DNA of 64,000 bases from UBA2767 sp965228625 (GTDB taxonomy: Bacteria; Pseudomonadota; Alphaproteobacteria; Rhizobiales; Methyloligellaceae), in the NCBI GenBank assembly GCA_965228625.1, contig OZ245829.1, forward strand, positions 4,092,001 through 4,156,000, in the 5' to 3' direction. The translations under genes were made by a program, and so were the position numbers. The notes below the pieces were generated by a model. It saw nothing but the letters and a program-made list of their open reading frames with translations. It was not told the origin of the DNA and did no database searches. This document shows positions 1 through 9,413 of this stretch, one piece after another; positions within the stretch are counted from its first letter, which is position 1, and each line of letters opens with the position of its first letter.

Positions 1-523
1 TGCCGGACTGGCGATGGCGGCTTTGCAGGTCGCTCTCCGCCAGGAGACCGAAAAGCGCGCGCGAGCCGAAGTAGCACGGGCCGCCATACCAGGCGCTTTC
101 CTCGCCGCGCAGCACGAAAAGCTCCATGGGCCGGCGCGGTGTTTCCCGGTCCTTCGCCGCCAGAAGCGCGAGCAACGATGCAATGACGCCGGCCGCCCCG
201 TCGAAATTTCCGCCCTGTGGCACGCTGTCGAGATGCGAACCCGATGCGACGACGGGCAGATCGGGCTCGCGGCCTTCGAGACGCACGATCAGGTTGCGCG
301 CCGCATCCCAATGCGTGGAGAGGCCGTGATCCTTGCCGAGCTGCTCGATGACCTCAATCGCCCGCGTTTCGCCGGGGCCGTAGGTTTCGCGGCTGATGCC
401 AACGCCGTCGAACGACATCTCGCGGAACTCGTCAAAGAGCGCGCGCGCAAGCTCGCGCAGTTCCGCACTCAGGTGATTTGATCCGGAAAGTTGCGCCCCG
501 ACTGGTGTTGCGTCGTTCGCCAC
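1..523 (-). CDS. M20-family Zn-dependent amidohydrolase (carbamoylase/allantoate amidohydrolase type), 3' end outside window
   Basis: Read on the minus strand from a GTG at 523 that follows a GGGAGG ribosome-binding site; the frame stays open to the window edge, so only the N-terminal ~174 residues are present. It contains GSHLDSVPQGGNFDGAAGV, the dimetal-binding block of N-carbamoyl-L-amino-acid hydrolases and allantoate amidohydrolases (His and Asp are metal ligands), then a typical ELFVLRGEES segment. The family hydrolyses ureido or carbamoyl groups in pyrimidine, purine or hydantoin breakdown. Which substrate applies cannot be told from this fragment. The 3' part lies to the left of the window. 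Confidence 0.85.
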   Translation of the reverse strand, partial: MANDATPVGAQLSGSNHLSAELRELARALFDEFREMSFDGVGISRETYGPGETRAIEVIEQLGKDHGLSTHWDAARNLIVRLEGREPDLPVVASGSHLDSVPQGGNFDGAAGVIASLLALLAAKDRETPRRPMELFVLRGEESAWYGGPCYFGSRALFGLLAESDLQSRHRQSG

Positions 524-664
524 GAAGGCCTCCCGCAAATGCGAAACGGCGCCTGCAGGGCGCCGCTTTCTGCTCAGGAAGCAATTAACACTAGCTGAAA
601 CGTGAACACCCGACAAGCACCCGGACAATTGCCTGAGGCGTATGTTCAAGATAGGTGTTTAGCC

Positions 665-1222
665 ATGAGTAAACGCTTTTTCGTCATCGCCGCGTTGCTT
701 GTTGCCGTTACGGTTTCGCTGGGCAGCGACTTGCATGCGCGCGACCCTTTCAATCTTGAAACCGTGCGCGCGCAGGTGACCCGCGACTATGGCGGCGTGT
801 CACACCTGTCAACACAGACCTTTGCCGCGCAGATGGCGCGGCGGCCCGACGTGCTTCTTTTCGACGTGCGCGAGGAGGATGAATTTTCCGTCAGCCATCT
901 TGCTGGCGCGGAGCGGGTCGACCCGGACATCTGGCGCTGGACATTCATGAACCGGTTCGGCGAACGGGTGCAGGGCAAGACGGTGATCTTCTATTGTTCC
1001 GTCGGTGTCCGCTCATCGCGCCTTGCCGCGCGCGTGCAGGCCGCCCTCAGGGAGCAGGGCGCGAAAGCCGTCTACAATCTCGATGGCGGTATCTTTGCCT
1101 GGCACAACGAACGCCGCCCGCTTGTGAACACCAAGGGGCAAACGGACTTCGTGCACCCGTTCGACTCCCATTGGGGGCAGTTGGTGAAACGCGGCGAGAT
1201 GGCGCGAACCTCACCTGAGTGA
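665..1222 (+). CDS. Exported rhodanese-domain protein
   Basis: 185 residues. An N-terminal signal peptide (MSKRFFVIAALLVAVTVSLG, cleaved around residue 25) predicts periplasmic location. A single rhodanese domain follows, with the LLFDVREEDEF strand and the active-site loop CSVGVRS; Cys111 would carry the persulfide. An upstream in-frame GTG at 602 would add 21 residues before the signal peptide, so the ATG at 665 is preferred. The gene converges on the glycosyltransferase gene and overlaps its 3' end by 12 bp. Family members move sulfur or act in thiol redox; the partner is unknown. Confidence 0.85.
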   Translation: MSKRFFVIAALLVAVTVSLGSDLHARDPFNLETVRAQVTRDYGGVSHLSTQTFAAQMARRPDVLLFDVREEDEFSVSHLAGAERVDPDIWRWTFMNRFGERVQGKTVIFYCSVGVRSSRLAARVQAALREQGAKAVYNLDGGIFAWHNERRPLVNTKGQTDFVHPFDSHWGQLVKRGEMARTSPE

Positions 1223-1927
1223 CGCGGGCTCCGGCAGACGGGGCTTCAGCGCATAGCGGCCGATGAGGCCGAGGATCTTGGTCCCCGCCAGGATCGTCCC
1301 CTTGATCGTACCGGAGATCTTCGAGACACCGATCCGCGGGCGGTAGCTCACCGGCACTTCGGTAACGCTCAGGCCGAGGAGGGCGGCCTTGATCTGCATT
1401 TCAACCGTCCAGCCATAAGTCCGGTCCTGCATGCCGAGGCGGCGCAGGGCCCGCGCGTCGATCGCACGGAACGGCCCGAGATCGGTATAACAGGTGCGCC
1501 ACAGCCCGTTCATCAGCTTGCAGGCGAGCCAGTTGCCGAACCGCTGTTGGATCGTCAGTGCGCCGCGCTTCGCATTGCCGGTGACACGCGAGCCAACAAC
1601 GAACTCGCACGCGCCTGTGGCGACGGGCTCAACGACCTTGCCGAGCTCATCCGGGTGGTCCGAATAGTCGCCGTCGAGAAAGACGATGACATCCGCGTTG
1701 TCGCAGGCTGCGATGCCTGCGAGGCACGCCGCGCCATAGCCGCGCTCGGCCTCGAATACGACCCGTGCACCGCTTTCGCGCGCGATGTCCGGCGTCCCGT
1801 CGGTGGACCCGTTATCGGCAACCACGACTTCGTCGACCCAATCCGGGATATCGGCAATTACGCGCGAAATCGCATTCGCTTCGTTGAGCGCGGGAATGAC
1901 GACACTGATGCGCTTGCCATGTTTCAT
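1211..1927 (-). CDS. Family 2 glycosyltransferase (DPM1/GtrB-like)
   Basis: 238 residues with a GT-A fold: N-terminal SVVIPALNEANAI, then ADNGSTDGT, and the metal/nucleotide-binding DGDYSDHP (DxD-type) near residue 105. There is no C-terminal membrane segment, so it resembles polyprenyl-phosphate mannose/glucose synthases that transfer sugar from a nucleotide sugar to a lipid phosphate at the inner leaflet. Its ATG overlaps the stop of the upstream membrane glycosyltransferase by 4 bp (ATGA). Inference: this enzyme supplies lipid-linked sugar to that neighbour. Confidence 0.88.
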   Translation of the reverse strand: MKHGKRISVVIPALNEANAISRVIADIPDWVDEVVVADNGSTDGTPDIARESGARVVFEAERGYGAACLAGIAACDNADVIVFLDGDYSDHPDELGKVVEPVATGACEFVVGSRVTGNAKRGALTIQQRFGNWLACKLMNGLWRTCYTDLGPFRAIDARALRRLGMQDRTYGWTVEMQIKAALLGLSVTEVPVSYRPRIGVSKISGTIKGTILAGTKILGLIGRYALKPRLPEPASLR

Positions 1928-3399
1928 GAGGTTTCCTCTGCATTCTTAACGTAGTTCGGGGGTCGCACGGATGCAGCGATGGAATGCCGTCCCTCCCAGA
2001 TCAGTACGCCCCAGACCGGCAGCCAGATCAACCAGACAAGGCCGTGTTTGAAGACCGTATAGGCGTCGTGGGACAGGAAATAGAAGGCGCTGTAGTAGAA
2101 CGGCAAGGTGACCGTGAGCAGCAAAAGCCCCGGAACCGGACGCAGGGCGAGGAACGGCAGGACCCAAAGATAGTACCAGGGGAACTGCGCCGGAGAGAGC
2201 AGGAACATGGCCGCGGCCACAATCAGCCATTTGTCTGCTTCCGCTTGCGCGTTTGCCGCGGGCCGCGAGCATTGCCACAGCACGATTGCGCCGAGCGCCA
2301 GGGCGATGAACGCCCGCGCCAGGAAGGCCGGCCGGAGTGCGTCAGTGCCGAGCATATCGACGACCCAGCGCGACGCTTCGACAATCAGCGGTGAGAGGGC
2401 GCTGTTCGTCGTCCACCTGTCGGCGTAGGCAACCAGACCGGATGACTGATCAAGTCCCGCGGTCACCAGTGGCCAGGCGAAGAGCGCGCATCCGGTCGCT
2501 GCAAGCGCAATCCCGAGGATCAGCGTACGGGGCTGATCAATGCATTTCCGCCAGACAAGAGGCAGCAGGATCACCGGCCAGATCTTGATGCCGGCGGCGA
2601 GCGTGAGGCTCGCCGTTGCAACGACCGGCCGGTTGCGAAGGGAGAGCACGAGGGCGCCGAGCAACAGCGGTGGCAGCAGGGCATCCATGTGCGCCGAATT
2701 GTACACTTCCTTCAGTACGATCGGGTTCCACCAGTAGAGCGCGGCCCAGAGCGGAGACCGCCCCAGATCGCGCAGCAGCAGAAGCAGCAGGGCGACGGCG
2801 GCAATATCCGCGAGCAGAAGCAGCGCGCGCCATCCGGCGAGGTTCCATGGCGCGAGCCAGTGCGAAAGGGCGAACGCGCCCTGCGCGACCGGCGGATAGA
2901 GCGTCCGCAGTTCGGGGTGATTGACGCGGCCGAGCACCAGACCCGATTCTTTACCGAGCTGCCCGAGATCCGTCGCCTCGGGGTCCGCCTTCATGGCCGC
3001 TTCGGGGGAGGCGGCATAGGGGCTGAGCCCATGGGCGGTGACGGCGCCGTCCCACAGATAACGCTGGTAGTCGTCCTCAAGTGCGGGCTCGCTTGCAAAA
3101 AGAACGAGCCGCATCGCCAGTCCCACTCCGAGGATGAGCCACAGAAGCTGCCGGACGGACGGCGCGGGGATCTGTGTCGACGCGCGGATGATGACCGGCA
3201 GGGCGAGATAAAGAACGCCGGCACCGGCGAGCCCGCCGGCGAGCCAGAACACCGGCATGTCCTTGACCGCGTAGTCGTACCCGAACAGGGAAGAGGCAAG
3301 GGTCAGGACGACGCAGGCGGTCAGAAGCCCGCACCCGACAACGGTCCAGCCGACAAGCGCATCACCTGCAGTGAGACGTTTGGACAGGGTTTCGATCAT
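1924..3399 (-). CDS. Polytopic membrane glycosyltransferase (GT87/ArnT-like)
   Basis: About 491 residues and roughly a dozen hydrophobic helices. An acidic EDDYQRYLWDG motif lies in the loop after the first helices, as in GT-C enzymes that use polyprenyl-phosphate sugars, and the later PFLARAF and FPWYYLWVLPF segments are typical of mannosyl/arabinosyltransferases. The ATG at 3399 is chosen; a TTG at 3438 would add 13 mostly polar residues. It is translationally coupled to the downstream GT2 gene. Acceptor is unknown; envelope glycan or glycolipid is likely. Confidence 0.8.
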   Translation of the reverse strand: MIETLSKRLTAGDALVGWTVVGCGLLTACVVLTLASSLFGYDYAVKDMPVFWLAGGLAGAGVLYLALPVIIRASTQIPAPSVRQLLWLILGVGLAMRLVLFASEPALEDDYQRYLWDGAVTAHGLSPYAASPEAAMKADPEATDLGQLGKESGLVLGRVNHPELRTLYPPVAQGAFALSHWLAPWNLAGWRALLLLADIAAVALLLLLLRDLGRSPLWAALYWWNPIVLKEVYNSAHMDALLPPLLLGALVLSLRNRPVVATASLTLAAGIKIWPVILLPLVWRKCIDQPRTLILGIALAATGCALFAWPLVTAGLDQSSGLVAYADRWTTNSALSPLIVEASRWVVDMLGTDALRPAFLARAFIALALGAIVLWQCSRPAANAQAEADKWLIVAAAMFLLSPAQFPWYYLWVLPFLALRPVPGLLLLTVTLPFYYSAFYFLSHDAYTVFKHGLVWLIWLPVWGVLIWEGRHSIAASVRPPNYVKNAEETS

Positions 3400-3458
3400 G
3401 GCGCGGCAGTCTACCCGTCTGCGTGTATCTTGTTGCAATCAAAAAGCTTCACACCCGC

Positions 3459-5000
3459 TCACGATGAGTTTTTCGGGGTACGTGCAACCAAAAGAATGAG
3501 CGGGATCGCGGCGGCTGAGACCATGGTAAAGATGCCGAACGCGTTCAGATAGCTGATCATCGCCGCCTGACGCGCCATTTCGTCCGACAGCCGCGCCAGC
3601 GATTCCACGTCATCGGCACTCCATCCGCCGCTCACCCAGGGCAGCAACAGCGGCTTCGAGAACGGCGTGATCTGCTCGGTCATGTGCTCGTAGTTCATGG
3701 CCGTGGAACGGATAATCTCGTTAACCGTGAGCGAAATGAAGACACTCGAGCCGATGTTGCGCAACAGATGGAAGACGGAGGACGTTTCGGCGCGGGCCGA
3801 CGCAGGCAGCGTCGAGAAGGTGGCGATCGTCAACGGGACCCAGATCGTGCCGACCGCCAGACCCTGAACGATGCCGTTCAGAACGAGCTCGGTGAGGGTC
3901 ACGTTCAGATCGAACGTGGTCAGCCAGTACCCGGATATGACCAGAGCGCTGAAACCGGCAAGCATGCTCTTTCGCGGGTATCTCTGGCCGATGAACATGG
4001 CCGTGAAGAACCCGATCATGGCGCCGAAACCGCGTGATCCGAGCACGTAACCGATCAGGGAATCGGGATAGCCGACGTGGTCGCGCAACAGCGAGGGCAG
4101 CACCACCATCGGCGTGAAGTTGAGCATGCCGTATATGAACACGAGCACCAGCCCGAGCGCGTAATTGCGATTTCGCAGCAGCTTGAGATCAAGAAATGGC
4201 TTCCGCGCCGTGAGACTGTGCGCGACGAACAGGTAGAAGGCGAGAATGGCGATGAAGGTCTCGAGCTGAATTTCGGTGGAGTCGAACCAGTCCAGCCGCT
4301 GGCCGCGCGACAGCACGAGCTGCATGCAGGCAATGGCGACCGACAGCAGGATGAAGCCGGTCCAGTCGAGCGGCGCATGCCCCTCCGGCTTGTCCTTCGG
4401 CAAGGCAAAATACAGTCCCGCAACGGCAATGACGCCAACCGGTACGAGCGCGTAGAACGCCCAGCGCCATGTCGCGACTTCCGCCATCACCCCACCGATC
4501 ACGGGCCCGAGAAAAGCGCCGAGCACCACGCCGATGCCGAACAGGCCGATTGCGACGCCGTGCTGGCGCTTGGGATACGTATCGAGCGTGATGGTCTGGG
4601 TGAGCGGCGTCATCGGCGCGCCGACGGCCCCCTGGACGATGCGCCAGAAGATCAGTTCTTCGAGCGAAGTCGCGGTGCCGCAAAAATAGGTCGCGACGGT
4701 GAAACCGGTTACGGACCACAACATCACCGAACGCTTGCCGAGGCGGGCGACCAGCCAGCCCGTCATCGGTGTGACGACAGCCGTGGCCAGTATGTTGAAG
4801 GTCATCGTCCAGGTGATCTCGTCGGCCGTGGCCGACATGGTCCCCTGGAGCTGGGGCAGGATGGTCGAAACGACGAGTATGGTCGTGCTGTAGAGGGTCG
4901 CGCTCAGGGTCACGGTGAACAGGATGACCGCACGTCGCGCAGGGGAGAGATTGTTCTCCTGATCGTCGATCGTGAAATCGACGGTTGTTTCGGTCGCCAT
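3459..5000 (-). CDS. DHA2-family (EmrB/QacA) multidrug efflux transporter
   Basis: 513 residues, the usual EmrB length, with about 14 membrane helices. It shows the MFS motif-A-like GWLVARLGKRSVML, the WRIVQGAVGAPMTPL helix, and motif C (GPVIGGVM after LGAFL) that marks drug:H+ antiporters. The gene is divergent from a MarR regulator that is followed by an EmrA-like adaptor, so the three form one efflux locus with the pump transcribed apart from its adaptor. Substrates are probably hydrophobic toxicants. A TolC partner is not encoded here. Confidence 0.9.
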   Translation of the reverse strand: MATETTVDFTIDDQENNLSPARRAVILFTVTLSATLYSTTILVVSTILPQLQGTMSATADEITWTMTFNILATAVVTPMTGWLVARLGKRSVMLWSVTGFTVATYFCGTATSLEELIFWRIVQGAVGAPMTPLTQTITLDTYPKRQHGVAIGLFGIGVVLGAFLGPVIGGVMAEVATWRWAFYALVPVGVIAVAGLYFALPKDKPEGHAPLDWTGFILLSVAIACMQLVLSRGQRLDWFDSTEIQLETFIAILAFYLFVAHSLTARKPFLDLKLLRNRNYALGLVLVFIYGMLNFTPMVVLPSLLRDHVGYPDSLIGYVLGSRGFGAMIGFFTAMFIGQRYPRKSMLAGFSALVISGYWLTTFDLNVTLTELVLNGIVQGLAVGTIWVPLTIATFSTLPASARAETSSVFHLLRNIGSSVFISLTVNEIIRSTAMNYEHMTEQITPFSKPLLLPWVSGGWSADDVESLARLSDEMARQAAMISYLNAFGIFTMVSAAAIPLILLVARTPKNSS

Positions 5001-5038
5001 GCTTGAATTCGTAACCCTATTGAATGTATGCTAGGCAA

Positions 5039-5056
5039 TAGTAACGATGCTTACTA
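5039..5056. promoter_or_regulatory. Palindromic operator candidate between efflux pump and marR
   Basis: TAGTAA-CGATGC-TTACTA is a perfect 6-bp inverted repeat with a 6-bp spacer, in the 74-bp divergent intergenic region. Its size and position fit a MarR dimer site that controls both the pump and the regulator/adaptor operon. This is inferred from position only. Confidence 0.55.
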
Positions 5057-5074
5057 ATTTTTGCGAGGTCTGAT

Positions 5075-5557
5075 TTGCGGCTTTCAGAAGGAAGATATCT
5101 GGCATCGCTGATCCAGGATGCCGCGCGATTACAGCGCACGGTATTCGACCGGCGTGTGCGCAAACTCGGTTTCACGCGCGCGCAATGGTTGGTGCTGCGG
5201 CGGCTCCAGGCCCAACCCGGCGTCAGCCAGTCGGAGCTGGCGGATATGCTGGAAATCGAGAAGGCGACAGCGGGACGGCTGATCGACCGGCTGGAGCAAA
5301 ACGGCTGGCTCGAGCGGCGGGCCGACAGCGCCGACCGGCGCATCAACCGGATCTATCTCACCGAAGCGGGCCGGAGGATCCACGACACGATCGGGCCGCT
5401 TGCGGAAGCCATGGTCGAGGAAGAGCTCTCCGGCCTCAACCGCAAGGAGCGTGAGCAGTTGACGGATCTTCTGATCGAGGTGAAGCGGCGATTGCAGGAG
5501 ATGGCCGAAGAGAACGATCTCATCGAACCCGCCCGGCTTGAGACCCAGGATGCCTAG
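5075..5557 (+). CDS. MarR-family transcriptional regulator of the EmrAB-like pump
   Basis: 160 residues. The winged helix-turn-helix is clear: LRRLQAQPGVSQSELADML, EKATAGRLIDRLEQNGWLE, then the wing with ADSADRRINRIYLTEAG. The start is a TTG at 5075 preceded by GCGAGG about 6 nt upstream; no ATG fits. The adaptor gene starts inside its last codons (8-bp overlap). MarR proteins usually repress neighbouring efflux genes and release DNA when a ligand binds. The palindrome at 5039-5056 is the likely target. Confidence 0.9.
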   Translation: MRLSEGRYLASLIQDAARLQRTVFDRRVRKLGFTRAQWLVLRRLQAQPGVSQSELADMLEIEKATAGRLIDRLEQNGWLERRADSADRRINRIYLTEAGRRIHDTIGPLAEAMVEEELSGLNRKEREQLTDLLIEVKRRLQEMAEENDLIEPARLETQDA

Positions 5558-6779
5558 GAAACGAACAACGAAGACGCCGGCAAAACCGCGCAAGACGCAG
5601 GCGGAGCAGGCCGAGACAAGTGTGTCGCCGGCTGTCGTTTCCGGCCTGCCCGAGCAGGTTGAGACACAGGCCCGGCCAAAAGGACGGTTCGCGCGCGTAG
5701 TGACGCGTATTGTCCTGCTGATCATCGTGCCGGCCATGGCGATCGCGGCGGCGGGATTCTACTGGTTGCAGGGCGCGCGCTACGTTTCGACCGAGAACGC
5801 GTACGTAAAGACCGACATCGCCAAGCTCGCCGCGGAAGTGTCCGGCAGGGCGGTCGAGGTGCGGGCGCACGCCCACATGCAGGTCAATCAGGGCGACGTG
5901 CTGGTCAAGGTCGACCCGCAGCCGTTCGAAATCGCGCTGTCGCGTGCGCAAGCCGAGCTCGACGCCGCGCGCCAGGACGTCGAAACCCTGCGCGCGACGC
6001 TCGACGAAGCGCACCAGGAACTGGAAGAAGCGCAGGACAGGGCCGCCTATTACCGCAAGCGCTATGAGCGGCAGAGGACCCTGGCCAAGCGCGGAATCAT
6101 TGCCGAGACCAGGGGAGATGAACTCGAGAACGACGCCAATGCGGCGACCGACCGCGTGGACATGGCGCGGCAGAAAATCCAGCGCATAAGGGCCTCGCTC
6201 GGTGGCGTCCCGAGCCGCCCGGTGGATGAACACCCGCTGGTCCGGGCCAAAATCGCCGCCGTCGAGAAGGCCAAGCTTGATCTGGAACGCACGGCCGTCA
6301 AGGCGCCGTCCAACGGCACCGTTGTCACCGTTCCGCTGGTGACAGGCGAACAGGTCAGCGCGTCGGAACCGCTGTTCGCGATTGTCACCGACAAATCGCC
6401 CTGGGTCGACGCGAACTTCAAGGAAACCGAGCTCACCCACGTCCGTGTCGGACAGACCGCGACGATCGAACTCGACACCTATCCCGGTGTGGTCTGGCGG
6501 GCCAGGGTGAGGAGCATCTCGCCGGCAACCGGTGCCGAATTTGCCATCCTGCCGCCGCAGAACGCCTCCGGAAACTGGGTCAAGGTGGTGCAGCGGCTGC
6601 CCGTTCGGCTCGAACTTCTCGAACTTGCGGACGCTCCGCCGTTGCGCGCCGGCATGACCGCGTCGGTGACAATCGACACGGGCCGCGAACGCACGTTCGA
6701 CGATATTTTGGGTGGTCTGACCGCTCTGGCACAGGGACGCTCGTCCAAATTCGACGAAGAGGCTGCTTCCGCAAAGTAA
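5550..6779 (+). CDS. HlyD/EmrA-type membrane fusion (adaptor) protein
   Basis: About 409 residues from the ATG at 5550. A basic N-terminal tail rich in Lys, Arg and Thr is followed by one membrane helix (VVTRIVLLIIVPAMAIAAAG), the biotinyl-lipoyl half (YVKTDIAKLAAEVSGRAVEV), a long alpha-helical coiled-coil hairpin (about residues 110-220) and the second lipoyl half and beta-barrel (APSNGTVVTVPLVTGEQV, ANFKETELTHVRVGQ). This is the EmrA architecture that bridges an inner-membrane pump to an outer-membrane channel. It overlaps marR by 8 bp and is probably co-transcribed with it. Confidence 0.88.
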   Translation: MPRKRTTKTPAKPRKTQAEQAETSVSPAVVSGLPEQVETQARPKGRFARVVTRIVLLIIVPAMAIAAAGFYWLQGARYVSTENAYVKTDIAKLAAEVSGRAVEVRAHAHMQVNQGDVLVKVDPQPFEIALSRAQAELDAARQDVETLRATLDEAHQELEEAQDRAAYYRKRYERQRTLAKRGIIAETRGDELENDANAATDRVDMARQKIQRIRASLGGVPSRPVDEHPLVRAKIAAVEKAKLDLERTAVKAPSNGTVVTVPLVTGEQVSASEPLFAIVTDKSPWVDANFKETELTHVRVGQTATIELDTYPGVVWRARVRSISPATGAEFAILPPQNASGNWVKVVQRLPVRLELLELADAPPLRAGMTASVTIDTGRERTFDDILGGLTALAQGRSSKFDEEAASAK

Positions 6780-6790
6780 GGCTGTCCGGT

Positions 6791-7435
6791 CTAGTCCTCC
6801 GGCGCCGCCTGAAAGTCGCCGGTTTCCGGATCGAGCGTCCACAATTCACCGCTCGAGATGTCGAACCAGGCGCCGTGCAGTTCCAGTTTACCCGTCCTTT
6901 CGCGATCGGCGACATAGGGGAACGATCTCAGGTTTTCGATCGAGTTGCGGATCGAAATGCGCTCCAGCGCGGTCTGCCGTTCGCTCTCGGTCATCAGTTC
7001 GTTTGCGCTGACGGACTGTGCCGCGGGCGCCAGCAGCTCCATCCATTTGCCGATGAAATCGCCGGGCGCGAGTGGTTCGGAATCGGGATCGAGAGCCGCC
7101 TTGATGCCGCCGCACCGGCCATGGCCCATGACGACAATGTGTTTCACCTTCAGGCTCTGCACGGCGAACTCGATCGCGGCGGAGGTGGACCGGTATTCGC
7201 CGTCGGGCGTGTAGGGCGGCACCAGGTTCGCCACGTTGCGCAGGACAAATATCTCGCCGGGCCGCGCGTCGAAAACCGTTTCCGGCGCGGCGCGCGAGTC
7301 GCAACAGCAAATCACCAGGCTTTCCGGTGATTGCCCTTCGGCAGCGAGTTCCTCATAGCGTTCACTCTCAAGGGTATACCGGCCTTGTTTGAAGCCCTTA
7401 TAGCCCCTGAGCAGCGCAGGCGGAAAAGAAGCCAT
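6791..7435 (-). CDS. Beta-class carbonic anhydrase
   Basis: 214 residues. The zinc-site motifs are present: CCDSR (Cys44, Asp46, Arg48) and HGRCGG (His105, Cys108), with SAAIEFAVQSLKVKHIVVMG between them. It interconverts CO2 and bicarbonate in the cytoplasm. The ATG at 7435 follows GAGAGG at good spacing and lies 10 bp after the acyl-CoA ligase stop, so it is the last gene of the minus-strand operon. A link to that pathway could be bicarbonate supply for propionyl-CoA carboxylase, but this is inference. Confidence 0.92.
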   Translation of the reverse strand: MASFPPALLRGYKGFKQGRYTLESERYEELAAEGQSPESLVICCCDSRAAPETVFDARPGEIFVLRNVANLVPPYTPDGEYRSTSAAIEFAVQSLKVKHIVVMGHGRCGGIKAALDPDSEPLAPGDFIGKWMELLAPAAQSVSANELMTESERQTALERISIRNSIENLRSFPYVADRERTGKLELHGAWFDISSGELWTLDPETGDFQAAPED

Positions 7436-7445
7436 CGGCAGCCTC

Positions 7446-9068
7446 TCATGTCTGCATTGCCATTTCGCGAAGACGGAACTTCTGGATTTTCCCCGTCGAG
7501 GTTTTCGGCAACGCTCCAAATACCACATGTCGCGGACATTTGAAGCCTGCGAGATTTTCGCGGCAAAACGCGATGATCGCCTCGGGCGCGATATCGTTCG
7601 CGCCCGGCTTCAGGTCGATGAAGGCGCACACCGTCTCGCCCCACTTTTCATCCGGCCGCGCGACCACCGCCGCCTCCATCACATCGGGATGCCGGTAAAG
7701 CACCTCTTCGACCTCCAGGGACGATACGTTTTCGCCGCCGGTAATAATGATGTCCCGGGCGCGGTCCTTGACCTCGAAGTAGCCGTCCTGATGCCAGACG
7801 GCGAGGTCGCCGGAGTGGTACCAGCCGTCGCGCAATGCGTCGTCCGTTGTTTGCGGGTTCTTGAGATAGCCCTTCATGACCGAGTTGCCGCGCACCATGA
7901 TCTCGCCGATGGTCTCGCCGTCACGCGGCACAGGCTCGGCCGTGACCGGGTCGGCCACGATCATGTCCTCGATCATCGGGTAGGAAATGCCCTGCCGCGC
8001 CATATGGGCGTGGCGGCCGTGTTCCTCGAGTGTCTGCCACGTCACGTTCGGTGCGCAAAACGTAGAGGGACCGTAAGTTTCCGTCGTGCCGTAAAGGTGC
8101 AGCACCTCGAACCCGAGCCGCTCCATTTCCCGGATGATCGTCGAGGGGGGCGCCGCGCCGCCGGTTGCGACCTTGACCGGCTGCGGAAACGTGCGTTTCT
8201 CGTTTTCCGGGGCATGTACCAGCAGGTTCAGGATGATCGGCGCGCCGCACATATGCGTCACCCGATGCGTGCCGATCAGCTCGAAGATACGCTTCGGATC
8301 GACCTTGCGCAGGCAGACATGTGTGCCGCCCGCCGCGGTTACACCCCACGTGTACGTCCAGCCTGAGCAATGGAACATGGGCAACGTCCACAGATAGACG
8401 CTCTCGTGGTCGAGCTGGAAGGTCAGCGCGTTGGACAGTGCGGACAGATATGCGCCGCGATGGCTGTAGACCGCGCCTTTCGGATCGCCGGTGGTGCCGG
8501 ACGTATACAGGAGACAGATCGGGTCCCACTCGTCCTCCGATCCGGGCGGGTCGAATGCGTCGTCCGCTGCGGCGAGGACGTCCTCATACTCCTCGGTGCC
8601 GATGGCTTCGAGATCGGGTTGCTCGGGATCGGCGATGTCAATCACCGGCGGCGCGTCGCTCATCTCTTCGAGCGCTGGCGCGATGGTGTCGCGAAACCCT
8701 CTGTCGGCAAGAAAGAGCTTCGCTTCACCATGCTGAAGACAAAAGGCAATCGCGCCCTTGTCGAGACGGATGTTGATGGGATTGAGCACGGCCCCCAGCA
8801 TGGGAACGGCATAGTGCGCTTCGAGCAGGGCGGGCGAGTTGGCGGCGAGTATGGCGACCGTATCGCCGCGCCCGACGCCGCGTTCGGCGAGGGCGTGGGC
8901 GAGGCGGCGGCAGCGGGCGGCGAACTCGCCGTAGGTGAACGTGCGGTCATTGTCGATGACGGCGGTTCTGTCGGCCCAGAATTGCGCCGCGCGGGTCAGG
9001 AAGCTCACAGGCGTCAGCGGCACGTGGTTGGCCGGGCGCTTGACGAGTTCCGGTCCCCCGTACGTCAT
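7446..9068 (-). CDS. Acyl-CoA synthetase (AMP-forming), LvaE-like by context
   Basis: 540 residues, full length for the ANL superfamily. Motifs: YTSGTTGDPKG (residues 188-198, AMP/phosphate loop), YGTTE, GWYHSGD, and a C-terminal catalytic lysine in PKTSTGKIQK (Lys527). It activates a short or medium carboxylic acid to its CoA thioester. It sits 6 bp after the small LvaB-like gene, inside an operon whose other members match the 4-hydroxyacid route, so a 4-oxo or 4-hydroxy acid such as levulinate is a plausible substrate. Family motifs alone do not fix specificity. Confidence 0.9.
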   Translation of the reverse strand: MTYGGPELVKRPANHVPLTPVSFLTRAAQFWADRTAVIDNDRTFTYGEFAARCRRLAHALAERGVGRGDTVAILAANSPALLEAHYAVPMLGAVLNPINIRLDKGAIAFCLQHGEAKLFLADRGFRDTIAPALEEMSDAPPVIDIADPEQPDLEAIGTEEYEDVLAAADDAFDPPGSEDEWDPICLLYTSGTTGDPKGAVYSHRGAYLSALSNALTFQLDHESVYLWTLPMFHCSGWTYTWGVTAAGGTHVCLRKVDPKRIFELIGTHRVTHMCGAPIILNLLVHAPENEKRTFPQPVKVATGGAAPPSTIIREMERLGFEVLHLYGTTETYGPSTFCAPNVTWQTLEEHGRHAHMARQGISYPMIEDMIVADPVTAEPVPRDGETIGEIMVRGNSVMKGYLKNPQTTDDALRDGWYHSGDLAVWHQDGYFEVKDRARDIIITGGENVSSLEVEEVLYRHPDVMEAAVVARPDEKWGETVCAFIDLKPGANDIAPEAIIAFCRENLAGFKCPRHVVFGALPKTSTGKIQKFRLREMAMQT

Positions 9069-9074
9069 CGCGCG

Positions 9075-9413
9075 TCAGCCCCTGCGCCGTTCCAGAAAGC
9101 GGGGATTGGTGATCGCCAGTTCGGCCTCGAGATAGGTGAGCAGGCTGTTGCGTAACGCGTCCTCGTCCATTCGCGTGACGCCTCCGTCACGGATCGATGT
9201 GGCCAAAGCCGCGAGGCTCTCGGCCCCGCACGCCGCAAGCAAAGGTCCGGACGGGTCGGGTTCCGATAACCGCCGCTGCGCGATCCCGATGGCGTTTGCG
9301 GTCATCGCGGCGACGTAGCGCTTCTCCGCCGGTAATGCCGGCAGGATCTCCTCCAGATAGGTCGTGCCGGCGATGTCCATTAGTGCCCGGGCCTTCGAGA
9401 TCTGATCGTTCAT
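9075..9413 (-). CDS. Small DUF6285/LvaB-like protein, putative partner of the APH kinase
   Basis: 112 residues from an ATG that overlaps the kinase stop (ATGA). The sequence is alpha-helical and soluble: ARALMDIAGTTYLEEILPAL near the start, VAAMTANAIGIAQRRL in the middle, and LRNSLLTYLEAELAITNPRF at the end. This pattern and its place directly after an APH-fold kinase match LvaB, the small subunit that works with LvaA in Pseudomonas putida levulinate breakdown. Assignment rests on size, pattern and gene order, not on a search. Confidence 0.7.
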   Translation of the reverse strand: MNDQISKARALMDIAGTTYLEEILPALPAEKRYVAAMTANAIGIAQRRLSEPDPSGPLLAACGAESLAALATSIRDGGVTRMDEDALRNSLLTYLEAELAITNPRFLERRRG